Shown piece by piece: positions 10,452 to 21,452 of a stretch of DNA of 64,000 bases; position 1 is the stretch's first letter, and the number at the start of each line of letters is the position of its first letter. This DNA comes from Anniella stebbinsi (lineage: Eukaryota; Chordata; Lepidosauria; Squamata; Anniellidae). Both the position numbers and the translations under genes were made by a program. The notes under the pieces are model-generated. The model searched no databases and was not told the origin of the DNA. It saw only the letters and a program-made list of their open reading frames with translations. The stretch spans positions 162,899,814 to 162,963,813 of the forward strand of contig JARDYH010000005.1 of NCBI GenBank assembly GCA_029215795.1. Reading direction: 5' to 3'.

Positions 10452-10883
10452 CCACATTCAGATACCCATTCTGGGCAATAGTCCATATTCCAGAAAATGG
10501 ATTGGAACACCAACTATGAAGTGAGCCAAATGATGCAATAAATCACAAAACCCTTACATAAACCATGTTTTGGTACCCATGCTGAGCAATTGAGCATAAT
10601 CTCAGGAATGGCAGATTCTGAGACGGATAACTCTTTCCCGCTCTGACTAGCTTGTTTTCCAAACTTGAACAGGTGTAACTGAGATTCACCCATCAAGAGA
10701 TAATACAGAGGCTTTAAAGGACAGACCCCACTCAGTGAGGTGGTGGCAAAACTCTCCGGTGTGAAGCAGGCACAAAACTTTGGAGTTTGGAGGAGATGCC
10801 AAATTTTGGGGGTTCATAGTTAACAGGGGCCTTTCCTGCTCATCCTCTGCCTTCCCCTTTCACTCCCTCTATCTGGCCTGCAG

Positions 10884-11411
10884 AGAATGTGACTCTGGAT
10901 CCAGACACCACAAATCCCCAGCTCATTCTGTCGCGTGACCTGAAGTGTATGAAGTGGCAACCGGTGAAGCAGCACCTGCCTACAAGCCCCAAGAGATTTC
11001 AGTTGATCCCCTGTGTGCTGGGCCGTGATAGATTCACTTCAGGAAGACACTGGTGGGAGGTGGAGGTAGTGGGGTGGCATGGTGGTCGACGGGGGTTGCG
11101 AGAAATACTGCCAGGAAGAAGGGACGCGTCAGCATTAATCCTAGATAGGGAGTCTGGGCTGTGGGGAAGGCATTCAATGACCTGTCATCACCTTCTCAAG
11201 TCTCAGCTTTATGTCCCCTGGGCTAACCCCCCCTGAGACATAAACCCAGGAAGATCCGGGTGGCCCTGGATTATGAAAAGGGTAGGAGGGATTTTCTTTT
11301 TATGCTCATAGCTATGACTTTATCTTCACTTTCCGTTCAGAGTCATTCTTTGGTGCGACAATCCGACCCTTTTTCCAGGTGTGGGATGAAGGAATCACAC
11401 TGAAGTGCTGA
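10884..11411 (+). pseudogene. TRIM/butyrophilin-type B30.2 (PRY-SPRY) exon, frameshifted
   Basis: An acceptor TGGCCTGCAG precedes 10884. The first part reads in one frame as a PRY domain (LDPDTTNPQLILSRDLK) followed by the SPRY start with CVLGRDRFTSGRHWWEVEV. After that the family order continues but in shifting frames: a VWAVGK-like block near 11157, RKIRVALDYEKG near 11255, and FFGATIRPFFQVWDEG before the TGA at 11409. At least two or three frameshifts and an internal stop prevent a whole B30.2 domain. Downstream to about 11910 the DNA resembles the 3' UTR of TRIM-A (GAGCCAGAC...AAAGCAGGCAGAA), but the AATAAA is lost. It is a decayed paralogous 3' exon with no RBCC exons on the same strand nearby. 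Confidence 0.8.
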
Positions 11412-11489
11412 ATCTTCAAGAGAGCCCTCACCTGCCCCCAAAAGAGGTGACACTCTGTAGCTACTTTGCTAAGTAACTATTTTCTCTGT

Positions 11490-11796
11490 GAGCATCTCTA
11501 CATTAAGGGAAATCACATTATTTACCCAGGGCTTTTGTGCTTCCTGGTTCTTTGACCTGATTGTTATAGGCTACATTACATGGGAAGAAAGGGGGAACAA
11601 GGGGTTTGAATGGAATACTTCCCCTCCATTCAGTTTTATTGAGTTCTATTGGGATAGAGCCATCTAGTGGCAGAACATCCTGAGAATTCAGCAGGAGTTG
11701 TCTTGGTTGTTGATGATATCACAAAATCTACCCAAAAACTTCTGTGAGTGGCCAGTCACGAGTGTGCAATAAGTTGCTCATTTAGGGGAGCCCTGT
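11490..11796. mobile_element. hAT-like non-autonomous element in the pseudogene 3' UTR
   Basis: The sequence is homologous to 22768-23480 after removing the MITE there: shared blocks ATTAAGGGAAATC, TTTACCCAGGGC, TGCTTCCTG, GCCATCTAGTG and GAGTGGCCAGTCA. It interrupts homology between the pseudogene 3' UTR and that of TRIM-A. CTGTAGCTACTT occurs on both sides (11455-11466 and 11793-11804), suggesting a target duplication, though exact ends are uncertain. Confidence 0.55.
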
Positions 11797-12616
11797 AGCT
11801 ACTTAAGAGCCAGACTAAAGGCTACAGGCTTGAGGGTTTTCAGGCAGGATAGCTGGTTCATGTCTACAGATCTTAAAATGTTCCATCTGCAAAATGTGGT
11901 GGGGAAAGCAGGCAGAAAAAGAGGCTTCTTTCTGCTACTGTACCTTGGAATAATAATTCTCTCTACCTTAAAAAAAAAAAAAGTAACTAACAACAACAAA
12001 AAAATATTTTGGGAAGCAGGGGAATGGATGGTATTGATCCTATGCTTTCCAAACAATGAGTTAAGGAATGGTGATTTAACAACAAGTATTTAATAACATA
12101 TACATAAATTGTAACACATTCAAAATAGTGAAAACAGGTGATATAAATATAAACATAATTTAATACCATGATGTAATAAAAAAGAAGAATAAATTGCTGG
12201 TCAAACGCATTTCAACACTTGTTGTAGTGCCTTCTTCAGTGACCATTACTACAATAAAAACATACATAAATAAAAACATTATTTAAGATTAATACAATGT
12301 TTGGTGGGAAAATATTTAATTTTACTAAAAACATGTACCCAAAGATTATTGCACCTACCAAAGACTGCATAGCCAAATGCTTCATAACTAAATATTTTGG
12401 CCTGGGCTTTCTAATAGGAGCAGCCTGAATTGTATAGCCAGTATTTATCCTACTTTTAAAATGTTCAACACTTTCTAAAAGAAAATATAAAGCCACATTT
12501 TAACAACCAATCTTATATGAAACATGAAAAACGTAAAAATGCTGGAATAAATTTAAATCCAGAGCTCTGTCAAATACACTTACAGTCTCTCTCAAGTTGC
12601 CTACGTTTCCATCGGA

Positions 12617-12972
12617 GGCTGCCTCTACAAGAAAGGTTTAAAGCTCTTTCAAGGCGCTTAAAAAAAATTTACCTCTACAAGAACGGAGCGCAAATCGGGC
12701 GTAGAGGCGCGTTATCTCTCCGATTATGCGCATTATCGAATGCGCGTTAAATCGCGAGTTTTATTTTGCTCCGGCCGTTAAAGCGCATTTTGACTGTGTG
12801 AACAAGCGCTTATGCGCATTAACTACTTGTAAAGCGCATTTCGGTCATCCATTAATGCGCTTCGCCGCCTCTCGCCACCTCTCGTGCAGAGGGATTAGAT
12901 GTAAATGCGCTTTAGCGATTATGCGCATAATCGCCTAACCGGGCGCAAAAGCGAATCCTTGTAGAGGGGGCC
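12617..12972 (+). mobile_element. GCGCAT-rich MITE, copy 2
   Basis: The closest relative of copy 1, with very few differences by eye over the whole length. It has the same GGCTGCCTCTACAAG start and CTTGTAGAGGGGGCC end. It lies inside the 3' UTR of the Penelope-like element, so it landed after that insertion. No convincing target duplication is visible. Confidence 0.75.
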
Positions 12973-13214
12973 TTACTATAGCTGGTGTGAAGATTAAATG
13001 TTACCAGCACATGTTTTATAGTCAAGATAACAAGCCACTCCTGTCCTACTAGTCTTCTAGTCAATTAGGCTCAAATAGCCTTTTAATTGCTCTACTGACC
13101 ATTACTGTGCCAAGGCCAATTGCTTAAAGCAATATATACCCTTTCCCAAAGAAGTTACAATCCAATGATATATATCCATATGATACAATTAAACAAACAT
13201 TTCCAATACATCTG

Positions 13215-13667
13215 TTACAATAAAAAGGACCATTTACACTCCTCATTTAAACCTTTTGGTGTTACTGTTTGCAAAGTAAACATCCAGAATGATTCTCTCC
13301 TCCTCAATTTTGACTCCAATTCAGCTCCCAATCCCATTACTTTTTCAATGACAAAAAAATTTAAATCCTCCACCAAGTGGTTCATTTCAATAAAATGGTT
13401 AACTAGAGGTGCCTGTACCCTACTGTGTTTAATACAGCTCTTATGCTCACGGATTCTGATTTTAATCTTTCTGGTTGTCATGCCCACATACAGCAGTCTA
13501 CAAGGGTATTGGATGACATAGATCACCCCTTCCGAATTACAGTTAAAGAAATCCCTAAGGGTATATTTCTTGTTATCCACTGGATTAGAAAATTCCTTAA
13601 ATTGTTGACTATTGCTGCAAAAACTGCATTGGAAGTGAGGAAAATGTCCCCTTGTTCTCTGATACAT
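13215..13667 (-). CDS. GIY-YIG endonuclease domain of the Penelope-like element
   Basis: An open 150-residue frame. It starts with a Cys-rich approach (FQCSFCSNS), then GVIYVIQYPCRLLYVGMTTR (GIY and YIG halves), KIKIRIREHKS with the conserved Arg and a Glu further on, and ends with a region of mixed charge. In Penelope-like elements this nicking domain follows the RT and serves target cleavage during retrotransposition in the nucleus. The frame is uncorrupted over the whole domain, but the RT is absent, so the element cannot move by itself. The ATG at 13667 is only the first in the open segment, and the native polyprotein would have begun far upstream. Confidence 0.8.
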   Translation of the reverse strand: MYQRTRGHFPHFQCSFCSNSQQFKEFSNPVDNKKYTLRDFFNCNSEGVIYVIQYPCRLLYVGMTTRKIKIRIREHKSCIKHSRVQAPLVNHFIEMNHLVEDLNFFVIEKVMGLGAELESKLRRRESFWMFTLQTVTPKGLNEECKWSFLL

Positions 13668-13773
13668 AGGATAGAGGCAGTTCTTAGCACGTTTTGACTA
13701 TTGTGTCATCCGAATGCTGCCATAGTCAACTCAGCGCTGATCCTAATCCACACCACAGTTGATTATTTATTAC

Positions 13774-14811
13774 TAGGGATGTGCACTGGATCAGACCCGA
13801 TCCACGATCCGAGTCCGGTCCAGTGGGAAATCGGATAAATTATCCGATTTCCGATCCAACAGCTGGATCGGCCGATCCAGTCCGAACCGATCCGAATAGG
13901 CTCCAAACCGGATCGGCGGATCGGCGGGCGCCCGCTGGCGCCCACCGCCGCTTCCATTGGCGGGCACCAGCGGGCACCCGCCGATGAAAGTGGACAGCGG
14001 GGGGGGAGGAGGGGAGGAGGGGGGCACTTACCTTTGAGGGACGTCCGCTCCCGTCCGGCGCCGGCGGCTACTACCAGCGGGCTCTGCGGCCTGCTCCAGG
14101 GTGGCACGCCGGGTGATCACCCGGCGCGCTACTCTAGAGCAAGCCGCAAAGCCCGCTGGCGGTAGCCGCCAGCGCCGGACGGGAGCAAACGTCCCGGAAC
14201 GGTGAGGACGGGGCACGCGGAGGGGAGGAGGGGGGCGCTTACCTTTTAGGGACACCCGTCCGGCGCCGGCGGCTACTACCAGCGGGCTCCGCGGCCTGCT
14301 CCAGGGTGGCGCGCCGGGTGATCACCCGGCGCGCTACTCTAGAGCAGGCGCAAAGCCCGCTGGCAGTAGCCGCCAGCGCCGGACGGGAGCGGGCGTCCCT
14401 AAAAGGTAAGCAGTGGCGGGGAAGGGGGCTTACCCCCCCCCGGAGCCGTCCGCTTCTATCCACGGGCGCCCGCGGGCGCCAGCGGATGGAAGTGGACGAC
14501 CCCAGGGGGGGTAGGGAGCGCGGGGGAGGGGGCTTACCTGCCGGGGCCATCCACAGCGGACGGCCCCAGGGGGGGAGGGTGTTAGGCCCCCCCCTCACCC
14601 ACCCGCCGCCATTTTTTCCTCATAGACTTGCATTGCAATGCAAGTCTATGGGGAAAAAATGGCGGCCGATCCAAAAATTTCCGATTTTTGGATCGGGATT
14701 GGACTCGATCCGGTCCGGGCGGCCTCCGATTTTGTCCGAACTGATCCATGACAAAATTGGAGGTCCCGATCCGGGTCCCGATCTGATCCGGGGGGTCCGT
14801 GCACACCCCTA
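13774..14811. mobile_element. hAT-like foldback transposon, copy 2 (GC-rich)
   Basis: Termini TAGGGATGTGCAC (left) and GTGCACACCCCTA (right) are flanked by an exact 8-bp duplication TTTATTAC at 13766-13773 and 14812-14819, diagnostic of hAT transposition. Subterminal regions are dense in GATCC/GGATC motifs. The centre contains two palindromic units, about 14025-14200 and 14236-14400, with GTGATCAC centres and GCCGGCGCCGGAC-type arms, then a smaller palindrome at 14605-14666. There is no transposase frame. Long open frames across it are by-products of GC richness. Confidence 0.85.
14605..14666. promoter_or_regulatory. 62-bp near-perfect palindrome with paired YY1-like sites
   Basis: GCCGCCATTTTTTCC on the left is mirrored by GGGAAAAAATGGCGGC on the right around a TTGCAA centre. 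Each arm carries the YY1 consensus core AAAATGGCGGC in opposite orientations. The same palindrome is in copy 3 at 37514-37576. Binding is inference from motif. Confidence 0.45.
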
Positions 14812-14819
14812 TTTATTAC

Positions 14820-16074
14820 CATGTTGTGTGGGGAGTACCCCCTAGATGAACAACTGTAAAGTTGATTATTACCCCACCATTGACTATCGTGTTGTCTGAA
14901 TTCAGCCACTGACTCTGCCCGGCGGAGGGAGAAAGGGAGGGAGGGGAGGCCCGGCCACCTCCTCCTGCTCCTCCCCACCGCTGCTTTGGGCAGCCCACGT
15001 GCTGCAGCAGCACCTGGAGGCCCAGCTTGGCGTGTGGAGCAGGAGAGGCAACAGTGCCCTGGAGCCAGGGTGGCGAGGGAGGAGAAGGCAGAGCTCCAGG
15101 CAAGGCAGTGGCTGCTCTTCTCCTCGCCCCCCACCCCCGGCCCGATGCAGAGCTGGAGTGGGAGGAGGCAACAGCGACGGTGCTCCCCGGGCAGCAGCAG
15201 CAGCTTGAGCCTCACCATGCTGGCTCGCTACTTCTGGTGCACGTGACCTGGCGGAGGATGAGGGAGCGCAAGTGCCTCTGGGCATGTGCAGAGTGTCACT
15301 CTGGCTTCCTGGACACGTCTCTGGCCTGGGGTATATGGGGAGGTCTCTCTTGAGGGGGCTCGCTCCTCCTCCTTGCCCCGGGCCTGTGGATCTCCGTGGG
15401 CTGACTCCCAGGTAAGTGCCCATGCTGGGATCGTAGCCTGAAAGGCTGAAGCAGCCACCACAGACAGAGCTCGCTGTGAGGGGGTGCAGAGCACCTCCCC
15501 CTTGGGACTCCCCTTATCTGCGCCGCATTTACTGGGGAGGGGGCTTCATTTGTTCATCCGTTTCGGGACTGGAGCTTCGCGTGGTCCTCCCAGGTAGCCC
15601 CGGGTGCAAGTGACACTCCTGCTGCTTTTCCACCCCACCCCCCACTGCTCCAATTAGGGACATGGGGATGGGAAAGTCCCCAATTGCCTTGGTGCACACC
15701 TTAATGAAATGTGCTGCACACACCTATGTGTAGAGGCAAAGGGCAAGGGGAGGAAAGTACCTGTTGTTTTACTCTACACATCTCCTCCTTCTAGTGCAAT
15801 TAGGAAAAAGGAGGACTGAGTGGAAAGGCGTTTCCCTCTGCACGTGGAATTCCCCTTTTCTGTAGTAACCCCAGGGCAATGTTCGTATGGGAACTGAGCA
15901 GAGCTTGACGACCAGCCCTTGGCGTTACTCTCTAGCCAGCTCATGAGACGCTTGTTACTTCCAAACACAAGAAACACAAACTGCTGAAGAACAATATCAT
16001 ATGGCTGGATTAGCAGACCTAGCAGAGGGAGAAGACCAAAGAGAGAAACAAGCGGCCGTCTGTTTAGAATGGGT
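14820..16074. other. GC-rich stretch without a recognised gene
   Basis: About 14900-15700 is GC-rich with CAGCAG-rich patches and several overlapping open frames on both strands, none showing a known domain or splice pattern. Flanks at 13715-13773 and 14820-14900 share TTGACTAT(T/C)GTGT and may be parts of one older repeat split by the hAT insertion. The 28-mer also seen at 944 lies at 15702-15729. Confidence 0.35.
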
Positions 16075-16688
16075 CTGAATATGAGCCAATAGTGTGATGT
16101 GGCTGTCAAAAAAGGAAATGCTATTTTGGGCTGCATTAATAGAAGTATAGTTTCCAAATCGCTCAAGGTACTGGTTCCCCTCTATTCGGCACTGGTTAGG
16201 CCTCATCTTTACTGCGTCCAGTTCTGGGCATCACACTTCAAGAAGGATGCAGACAAGCTGGAGGGGGTTCTGAGGAGGGTGATGAGGATGATCAGGGGTC
16301 TGGAAATAAAGCCCTTTAAGGAAAGAGTAAAAGAACAGAGCATGTTTAGCCTTGAGAAGAGAAGACTCTTCAAGAACTTGAAAGGTTGTCACTCAGAGGA
16401 GGGACAGGATCACTTCTCTATCATCCCAGAGTGCGGGACACAAATAATGGGCTCAAAATACAGGAAACCAGATTCCAGCTGGACATCAGGAAATACTTCC
16501 TGTCTGTTAAAGCAGTATGACAATGAAACCAATGATCTAGGGAGACAGTGGGCTCTCCCACACTAGAGGCATTCAAGGTACAGCTGGACAGCCATCTGTC
16601 AGGTATGCTTTAAGGTGGATTCCTGCATTAAGTAGGGGGTTGGATTCAATAGCCTTATAGGCCCCTTCCAACTCTACTATTCTATGAT
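16075..16688 (+). mobile_element. CR1 LINE, 3' fragment
   Basis: A frame with RPHLYCVQFWASHFKKDADK, MIRGLE and SMFSLEKRRLFKNLKG matches the CR1 carboxy-terminal region. The element ends with CCTTCCAACTCTACTATTCT followed by ATGATGG, the classic sauropsid CR1 terminus. A 16099-16566 frame joins most of it but carries substitutions and is not a host gene. Confidence 0.85.
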
Positions 16689-16882
16689 GGGGGACGACCC
16701 ACAAAAAGCCAGGAAGCCACCCAGTGATCAGTGGTTAGGGTAGCACTAGTGGAAGGGGGTATCTAGGAAACCCCACAGGGTTGGAATTTGCCCACAGGCA
16801 GTCCAGATTTGGTCCACAGGCTTGAGGTTCAATAACCCTAGTATAGGATGTGAAGGAGACTTATAGGGAACTGGAAACAGCT

Positions 16883-17790
16883 GTGCGGAAAAACAAATAT
16901 TATTGTGGCACCTTAAAAACCAACAAATTTCTTATGGCATAAGCTTTCGTGGACAGTGTCCACTTCATGAGTGTGACGTGTGATGCTCAAGTTGGTAAAT
17001 TTATATACACATAGGGATATGTTTTTGGAGCAATGTGACATTGTAGGCCAGGTGTCTGTGAGCCCAGGTATCAAGACAGGTGCCTCCTGCAGGAGTTCAA
17101 GTTTCTATCAGAGAAGAGAGAAGATAACAACCTAGCCATGGGAGAGTGAGAGGGGACAGAATGAGTATGGGGTTAGACAAGCAAAGAGATCAGACCATGG
17201 ACTCATTTGGTAGCTGATGAAGAAAAAAAAGCCCTACTGGTAAAATCAATTCATTTTATCTTTGAGATTATCTTTGGTTTGGAAAAATGTAGATTAGATT
17301 TTTCTTTTTGCAAACACCTGAATTGCTTCTGTTGATGCTTGCACTGATCGTGAACATTATTTGATTGCTCTTAGAAAGTTGTGTAATGAGAATATAAAGT
17401 TCTGTTTGGGGGAGTATCTTCTGGTTGCCTTTTTGTTTTGTTTTTCTTTCCATCTTCTTGGTGTGGGGACAGGGCATTGCTATTCCCAAAAAGCAAAATT
17501 GCTTGAACAGCTTTCCTGTTTTTGATCTTTCCAAAACACCTGGATTTATAAAAATTATGATTCCCCCCTGAGACATAACAGCACGTTAAGAGAGGAAAAC
17601 GTGAGAACTGTATAGTGTTTATATTGGTACCTGAGCTGGAAAATCCTATTGGCAATTGATGGGGGAATGATCCACCAGGACCTTCTCCTATATCTCGTTG
17701 AAATGAATGGAAGAGGAAAAGAGCAATGATGTTGTGAAATGTCACAAATTGTGCTTGCTTACAATTTATATTCCATGCACCCACACTTTC
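16883..17790 (+). repeat. Unnamed dispersed repeat of about 0.9 kb, copy 1
   Basis: It begins with TATTGTGGCACCTTAAAAAC and CATAAGCTTTCGTGGAC, a sequence common in amniote dispersed repeats. It then runs through GACATTGTAGGCC, TGGTAAAAT, TGTTGATGCTTG, GGGCATTGCTATTCCC and AAATTGCTTGAACAGCTTTC to TGAATGGAAGAGGAAAAG. The part after about 17020 aligns block by block with 42020-42830. No long frame is kept. The class is not determined. Confidence 0.5.
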
Positions 17791-18479
17791 CCTTGGCACT
17801 GAGCATTGGCATGGTTTCCTCTATTTAAGGGAGACTCTGCATCTTTTTAACAACTGACACCATTATGTCAAGCATCACCAACCTCATCTCATTCCTATTT
17901 GTATGCCAAGCAACTGACACACTTCATACTATGGAGAGGTGCAAAAATTGCTATGCTTTACAGTCCTAGAAGCAAAGGGGTCAAGATAAAGTGACGTATA
18001 AATTAGACATCACTTTAAGTACATTTTTGGAAATCATATTGCAATTTCTCTTTGTTGACAAAAATAAATCATGGACAATATTGTGGATCAGGAGCCCAGC
18101 ACCATTTCCCCACTGAATATGTCAACCATTACCACCTGGAAGTTGTGCCAAAGTAATTGGCTAAATAAATAAATAAACTATGGAAAAATGGGATGAAGGA
18201 GGATTTAACCCCCTTTTCTGCATTTGCTATCTGGATTGGGCCCTCACACTGTTTTTTGTAAACTAAGAGTGCAATCCTATGCATGTTTAGAGAGAAAAGG
18301 ACCTACAAAGGCTGGGCATTCCCCAGCGAGACTTGCTAGCTGGAGAACGCTGGTAGTCGTAAGACTTTTTTCTGTCTAAACATGCATAGGGTTGTGCCCT
18401 AAGAGATGGGGCCAGTCGCAAGCCATTGTGTAGTGAATCAACTGATATACAGGAGATGCAATGCACATGGTACAGCATA
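17791..18479. other. No gene seen
   Basis: A/T-rich sequence with a short AAATAAATAAATAAAC tail near 18162-18177 that may end an old LINE or SINE. A short inverted pair around 18255-18400 (AATCCTATGCATGTTTAGA and its complement near 18375) suggests one small MITE of about 130 bp. Confidence 0.35.
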
Positions 18480-18642
18480 GGGTGACCATATTAAAATGAG
18501 GATCAGGCTCTTGTACCTTTAACATTTGTGTAGGAAAGGGAATTTCAGCAGGTGTCATTGGTAGGCATAGAGCGCCTGGTGAAATTCCCTTCTCATCACA
18601 ACAGTTAACGCTGCAGGAGCCCTGGCCTCCTATAATCACCCT
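18480..18642. mobile_element. Palindromic MITE family 2, monomer
   Basis: GGTGACCATA on the left and TAATCACCCT on the right frame a 160-bp unit with CTTTAACA(T/G)TTG, GGGAATTTCAGCAGGTGTCA, then GGTGAAATTCCC, ACAGTTAACGCTGCAGGAGC. Related copies at 52345, 53153 and 55444 are inverted dimers. There is no coding content. Confidence 0.65.
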
Positions 18643-18879
18643 AGAACTTCGGAACAGAAGTCCAAATATGTTTATCCTCTCAACGCATCCAATCGCTGCC
18701 TCTCAACTTCCCTCTTGCAACCCCCCTTCCCTCACAGATGGCCAGAGATTTGGGGGGGGGGGGGGAGACAAAGCAAGGAGACTTTTATTTTACCTAGGTT
18801 GCAATCCCACCCCAATGCTTACATTTCTCAACGCGCTCCATGCCCCGGCTGGCTGGGGCATACTGGGAGTTGTAGGCAT

Positions 18880-19110
18880 TTAACTGCGTCCTTTCCTTTA
18901 TTGCCCGGGCCACACCTCACTGCTTCTCTTCCTGATTGGGCGTCAGAGGTATTAGAAAGCGGCGGAGCTCAAAGTGGCCCGCCCTGATCAGTTACTTTCG
19001 GAGTTTCAGCGCGACTTCTGTATTGATTTTTATTCGAGTTGACCTCGCTCAGCGACAGTAAACAGGTATTGTGCATTTTTTGGTTGGTTTTGGCAACGCT
19101 CTGCAAGGTA
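18880..19110 (+). promoter_or_regulatory. Candidate promoter and 5' UTR exon of TRIM-A
   Basis: A locally CpG-rich block about 2.4 kb upstream of the first TRIM-A coding exon. It has an inverted CCAAT box (GATTGGGCG, 18934-18942), a GC-rich GGCGGAGC, and possible donors CAG/GTATTG at 19066 and AAG/GTACGG at 19108. GAAAGT- and GAAACT-type half-sites are present but spaced by four bases, not the two of an ISRE. An untranslated leader exon spliced to 21453 is a reasonable but unproven reading. Confidence 0.3.
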
Positions 19111-20006
19111 CGGGTTAAAGTGCGGGGCGCAGAGAGAGTTGTCCTGCTGTTATTTGAGGGTTCCCTTGTTATGAGCAAAGAGGAAACAAAATAAGTAGAC
19201 ATGCTTTTTATATTTAAACAGTAGGGGATGTGAGTAATTCAGCGTGGCTTGTAAATTTGGCACAGGGAAAAGGGCTGAGGACTGGGGGTTTAATCTCTTA
19301 AATGGTCCTTGAGCTTTCAGGCTGAGTACCCCCCACCCCAGAAAAAGCAATTGAGGGCAGCGATGATGAATGGGATCAAAGGCACGGACACGTTTTGCTG
19401 TAGAATCTCCCATAATTTGACATTAAATTCTTCACACATTGTAGCGTCTAACCCCCTCCCTTTCATATTTCATTTGTGCCGGAGTCACAGAAACTTCTTT
19501 TGATACTAGATTTTAATATAGTGATACGTGAAACAATAGTGAGGGATGGAGTTCTTGAGCATGTGCAGAGTATCTTCACGCTTTCTAAGGAGCAAGGCTT
19601 ACAGAGAAACTTGCGGTTCAGTGCCTCTTTTAAAGAAAATAGTTGAGTACTGCCTTCCTTATAAGAAAACACATTAAAGGGAAAGAATCAGAACAATGAA
19701 TGACTAACTTGTCTCATTCATTTCAGTGGGTCTATTCTAAGTAGAACTAACACTGGATGCTATCCCGTGCTTCTCCTGAGGTTTGTTCAGGTCAGGAAAA
19801 AGACAAAAAGCCACAATCAAAGTGGTGGGGAACCTTTTAATCATCGTCATCATCATTATAATTTATATACTGCCTTATTTGCTAAAGAGACATTGAGGTG
19901 GTAAACAACATTTTAAAATAATATTTTTTAAAAAAAACTGTTTAATTGGTAGAGGGCTTCAGCAGAGACAAGATTAGCTGCTCCCACCTCCTCACAGCAG
20001 TGGAGA

Positions 20007-20296
20007 TTTATTTATTTATTTATTTATTACATTTTTATACTGTCCAATAGCTGAGGCTCTCTGTGTAGTTCACAATTCAAACCATAAAATACAACAAGTC
20101 AGAATAAATTTAAAACTTTAAAAGTTAAAAATTCCATATAAAACCAAAATAAGTTACAGCCTGTGTGGAAAAGATACATTTTCAGGAGACATTTAAAGGA
20201 TGTTACATTTTCCGCCTCCCGAACTGCATGAGGGAGGGTTTTCCTGATAGTGTGTGCCACTACAGAGAAAGCCCGCTGTTGAGGTTCTTTATGCAT
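20007..20296 (-). mobile_element. L2-clade LINE, 3' end fragment
   Basis: On the minus strand the coding end reads QQRAFSVVAHTIRKTLPHAV and KMYLFHTG, the decayed C-terminus of an L2 protein, followed by an A/T-rich UTR ending in a (TTTA)n tail at 20007-20030. Another similar tail-like piece is near 19845-19915. No other feature is recognised between 19111 and 20006. Confidence 0.65.
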
Positions 20297-20417
20297 GGAA
20301 AGACAAACTTCTTAACTTTTTTTCCTGTCATGGAAAGCTGATGCTTTCCTAAATTACTTTGGAAAGGGGGAAAACTACCATTGAAATCGAAGCAGTATTT
20401 GGGCAGATAGGGACAAA

Positions 20418-20800
20418 TTATCTCAGGGGTCTCCAGTCTTTTTGGGTTGGTTGCTTTATTGGGAATTTTGAGAGAGTCTTGTGGGAATTCACAAAATGCC
20501 TGCCCTTGAGCAGGAAGATTTTCCAGTTCATAAAATGGCTGCATAGCCAGTCACAACGCCCATTTCCCAGAAGGCAAACTGGTGAGGCTAAAGGAAATTT
20601 AAATTGGCCAGGAACCGAAGTAAAAGGCAAAGGAGGGGGTCTGAGTGCCCAAACAAATGAACACACTCTTTTGAACCCAAATAAAGATGGAGGGATGCTC
20701 TTCACTTTGCAACATCGCAGCCTCCCAGTTATAGTTAATTAATAAATTAATTTTAAAAATAAAGTAAAAATTAAGAGGTGCAGCACACAGGAGACTCCAG
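20418..20800 (+). mobile_element. hAT-like remnant (CAGGGGT tip)
   Basis: It starts CAGGGGTCTCCAGTCTTTTT and continues with TTCACAAAATGCCTGCC, CATAAAATGGCTG, CATTTCCCAGAAGGCAAACT. The same order is at 24915-25060 and, weaker, at 6855. The tip resembles Charlie-type hAT ends. The right end is not secure. Confidence 0.4.
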
Positions 20801-21049
20801 GATTATCTCATTTTTTAAAAAAATCAGCAGTGGGGGAGTAAAGAGAAGGATTTTAACAGAAATGAAAAGGACAGGAAATGGAGGGGAAAACAACAGGAAC
20901 TTTTGAAAGGAATTTCTAAAGAAGCTAAGCCACTATAAAGATACAATTGGGGGGGCAGGGGAGGAAGCCATTTGAGAGCCCTCAACTTTTCCAAATTTAT
21001 CATCCACCTGAGCCAGTTCCAGGAAAAGGAACCCCTTTTCCTTACTTGG

Positions 21050-21420
21050 CTTAGATGGCTTTAAGAGGCCGCTAGACAAATTCATGAAGGATAAGGCAGT
21101 TAAACGCTTCAAGCTCTAGTCCAGCCTCGCCACAATCAGGTGACTTCCAGATGTGTTGGACTACTTCTCCTATCATCCCCAGTAAGGCTGCTGGGAACGA
21201 TGGAAGTTGTAGTCCACATCTGGAGGCCTCCCAATTGTGGGGAGGCTGCCATGGTGGCTATATGTACCGTGTCTCTCCAATACCAGTTGCTTGGAAACAA
21301 AAGTGGGAGAGGCCTGTTAAACTCATGACTTCCTTGTAGACTTCCCAGAAACATCTGTTGGCAACTTGGGAGACAGGTTGCTAGACTAGATACGCCTTTG
21401 GTTGGATCCAGAAGGGTTAT
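21050..21420 (+). mobile_element. CR1 fragment interrupted by a dispersed palindrome
   Basis: GGCTTTAAGAGGCCGCTAGA near 21058 and TGCTAGACTAGATACGCCTT near 21380 are CR1 3'-end blocks. Between them, 21138-21232 is a palindrome (CCAGATGTGTTGGACTAC... and ...GTAGTCCACATCTGG). The CR1 ends only about 30 bp before the TRIM-A start codon. Confidence 0.5.
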
Positions 21421-21452
21421 CCTTAAGTAAGGCTGTTCTTGTGCTTCAAAAG

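Larger units (their letters stand above)
12170..13712 (-). mobile_element. Penelope-like element, 5'-truncated
   Basis: The minus strand holds a GIY-YIG endonuclease frame (13215-13667) and then a long 3' UTR that reaches GAAGAAGGCACTACAACAAG and TGTTGAAATGCGTTTGACC near 12180-12240, which is typical of Penelope-like elements. The RT domain is missing: similarity stops near 13712, just after a TAG at 13698-13700. A MITE (12617-12972) interrupts the UTR. Confidence 0.8.

Noticed and set aside
13120..13521. 133-codon plus-strand frame
   Set aside because: It lies opposite the GIY-YIG endonuclease, which has the recognisable motifs. The plus frame is a shadow.
18960..19040. ISRE upstream of TRIM-A
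   Set aside because: GAAACT and GAAAGT half-sites are present but separated by four bases, not two, so the IRF rule is not met. Kept only as part of a candidate promoter.
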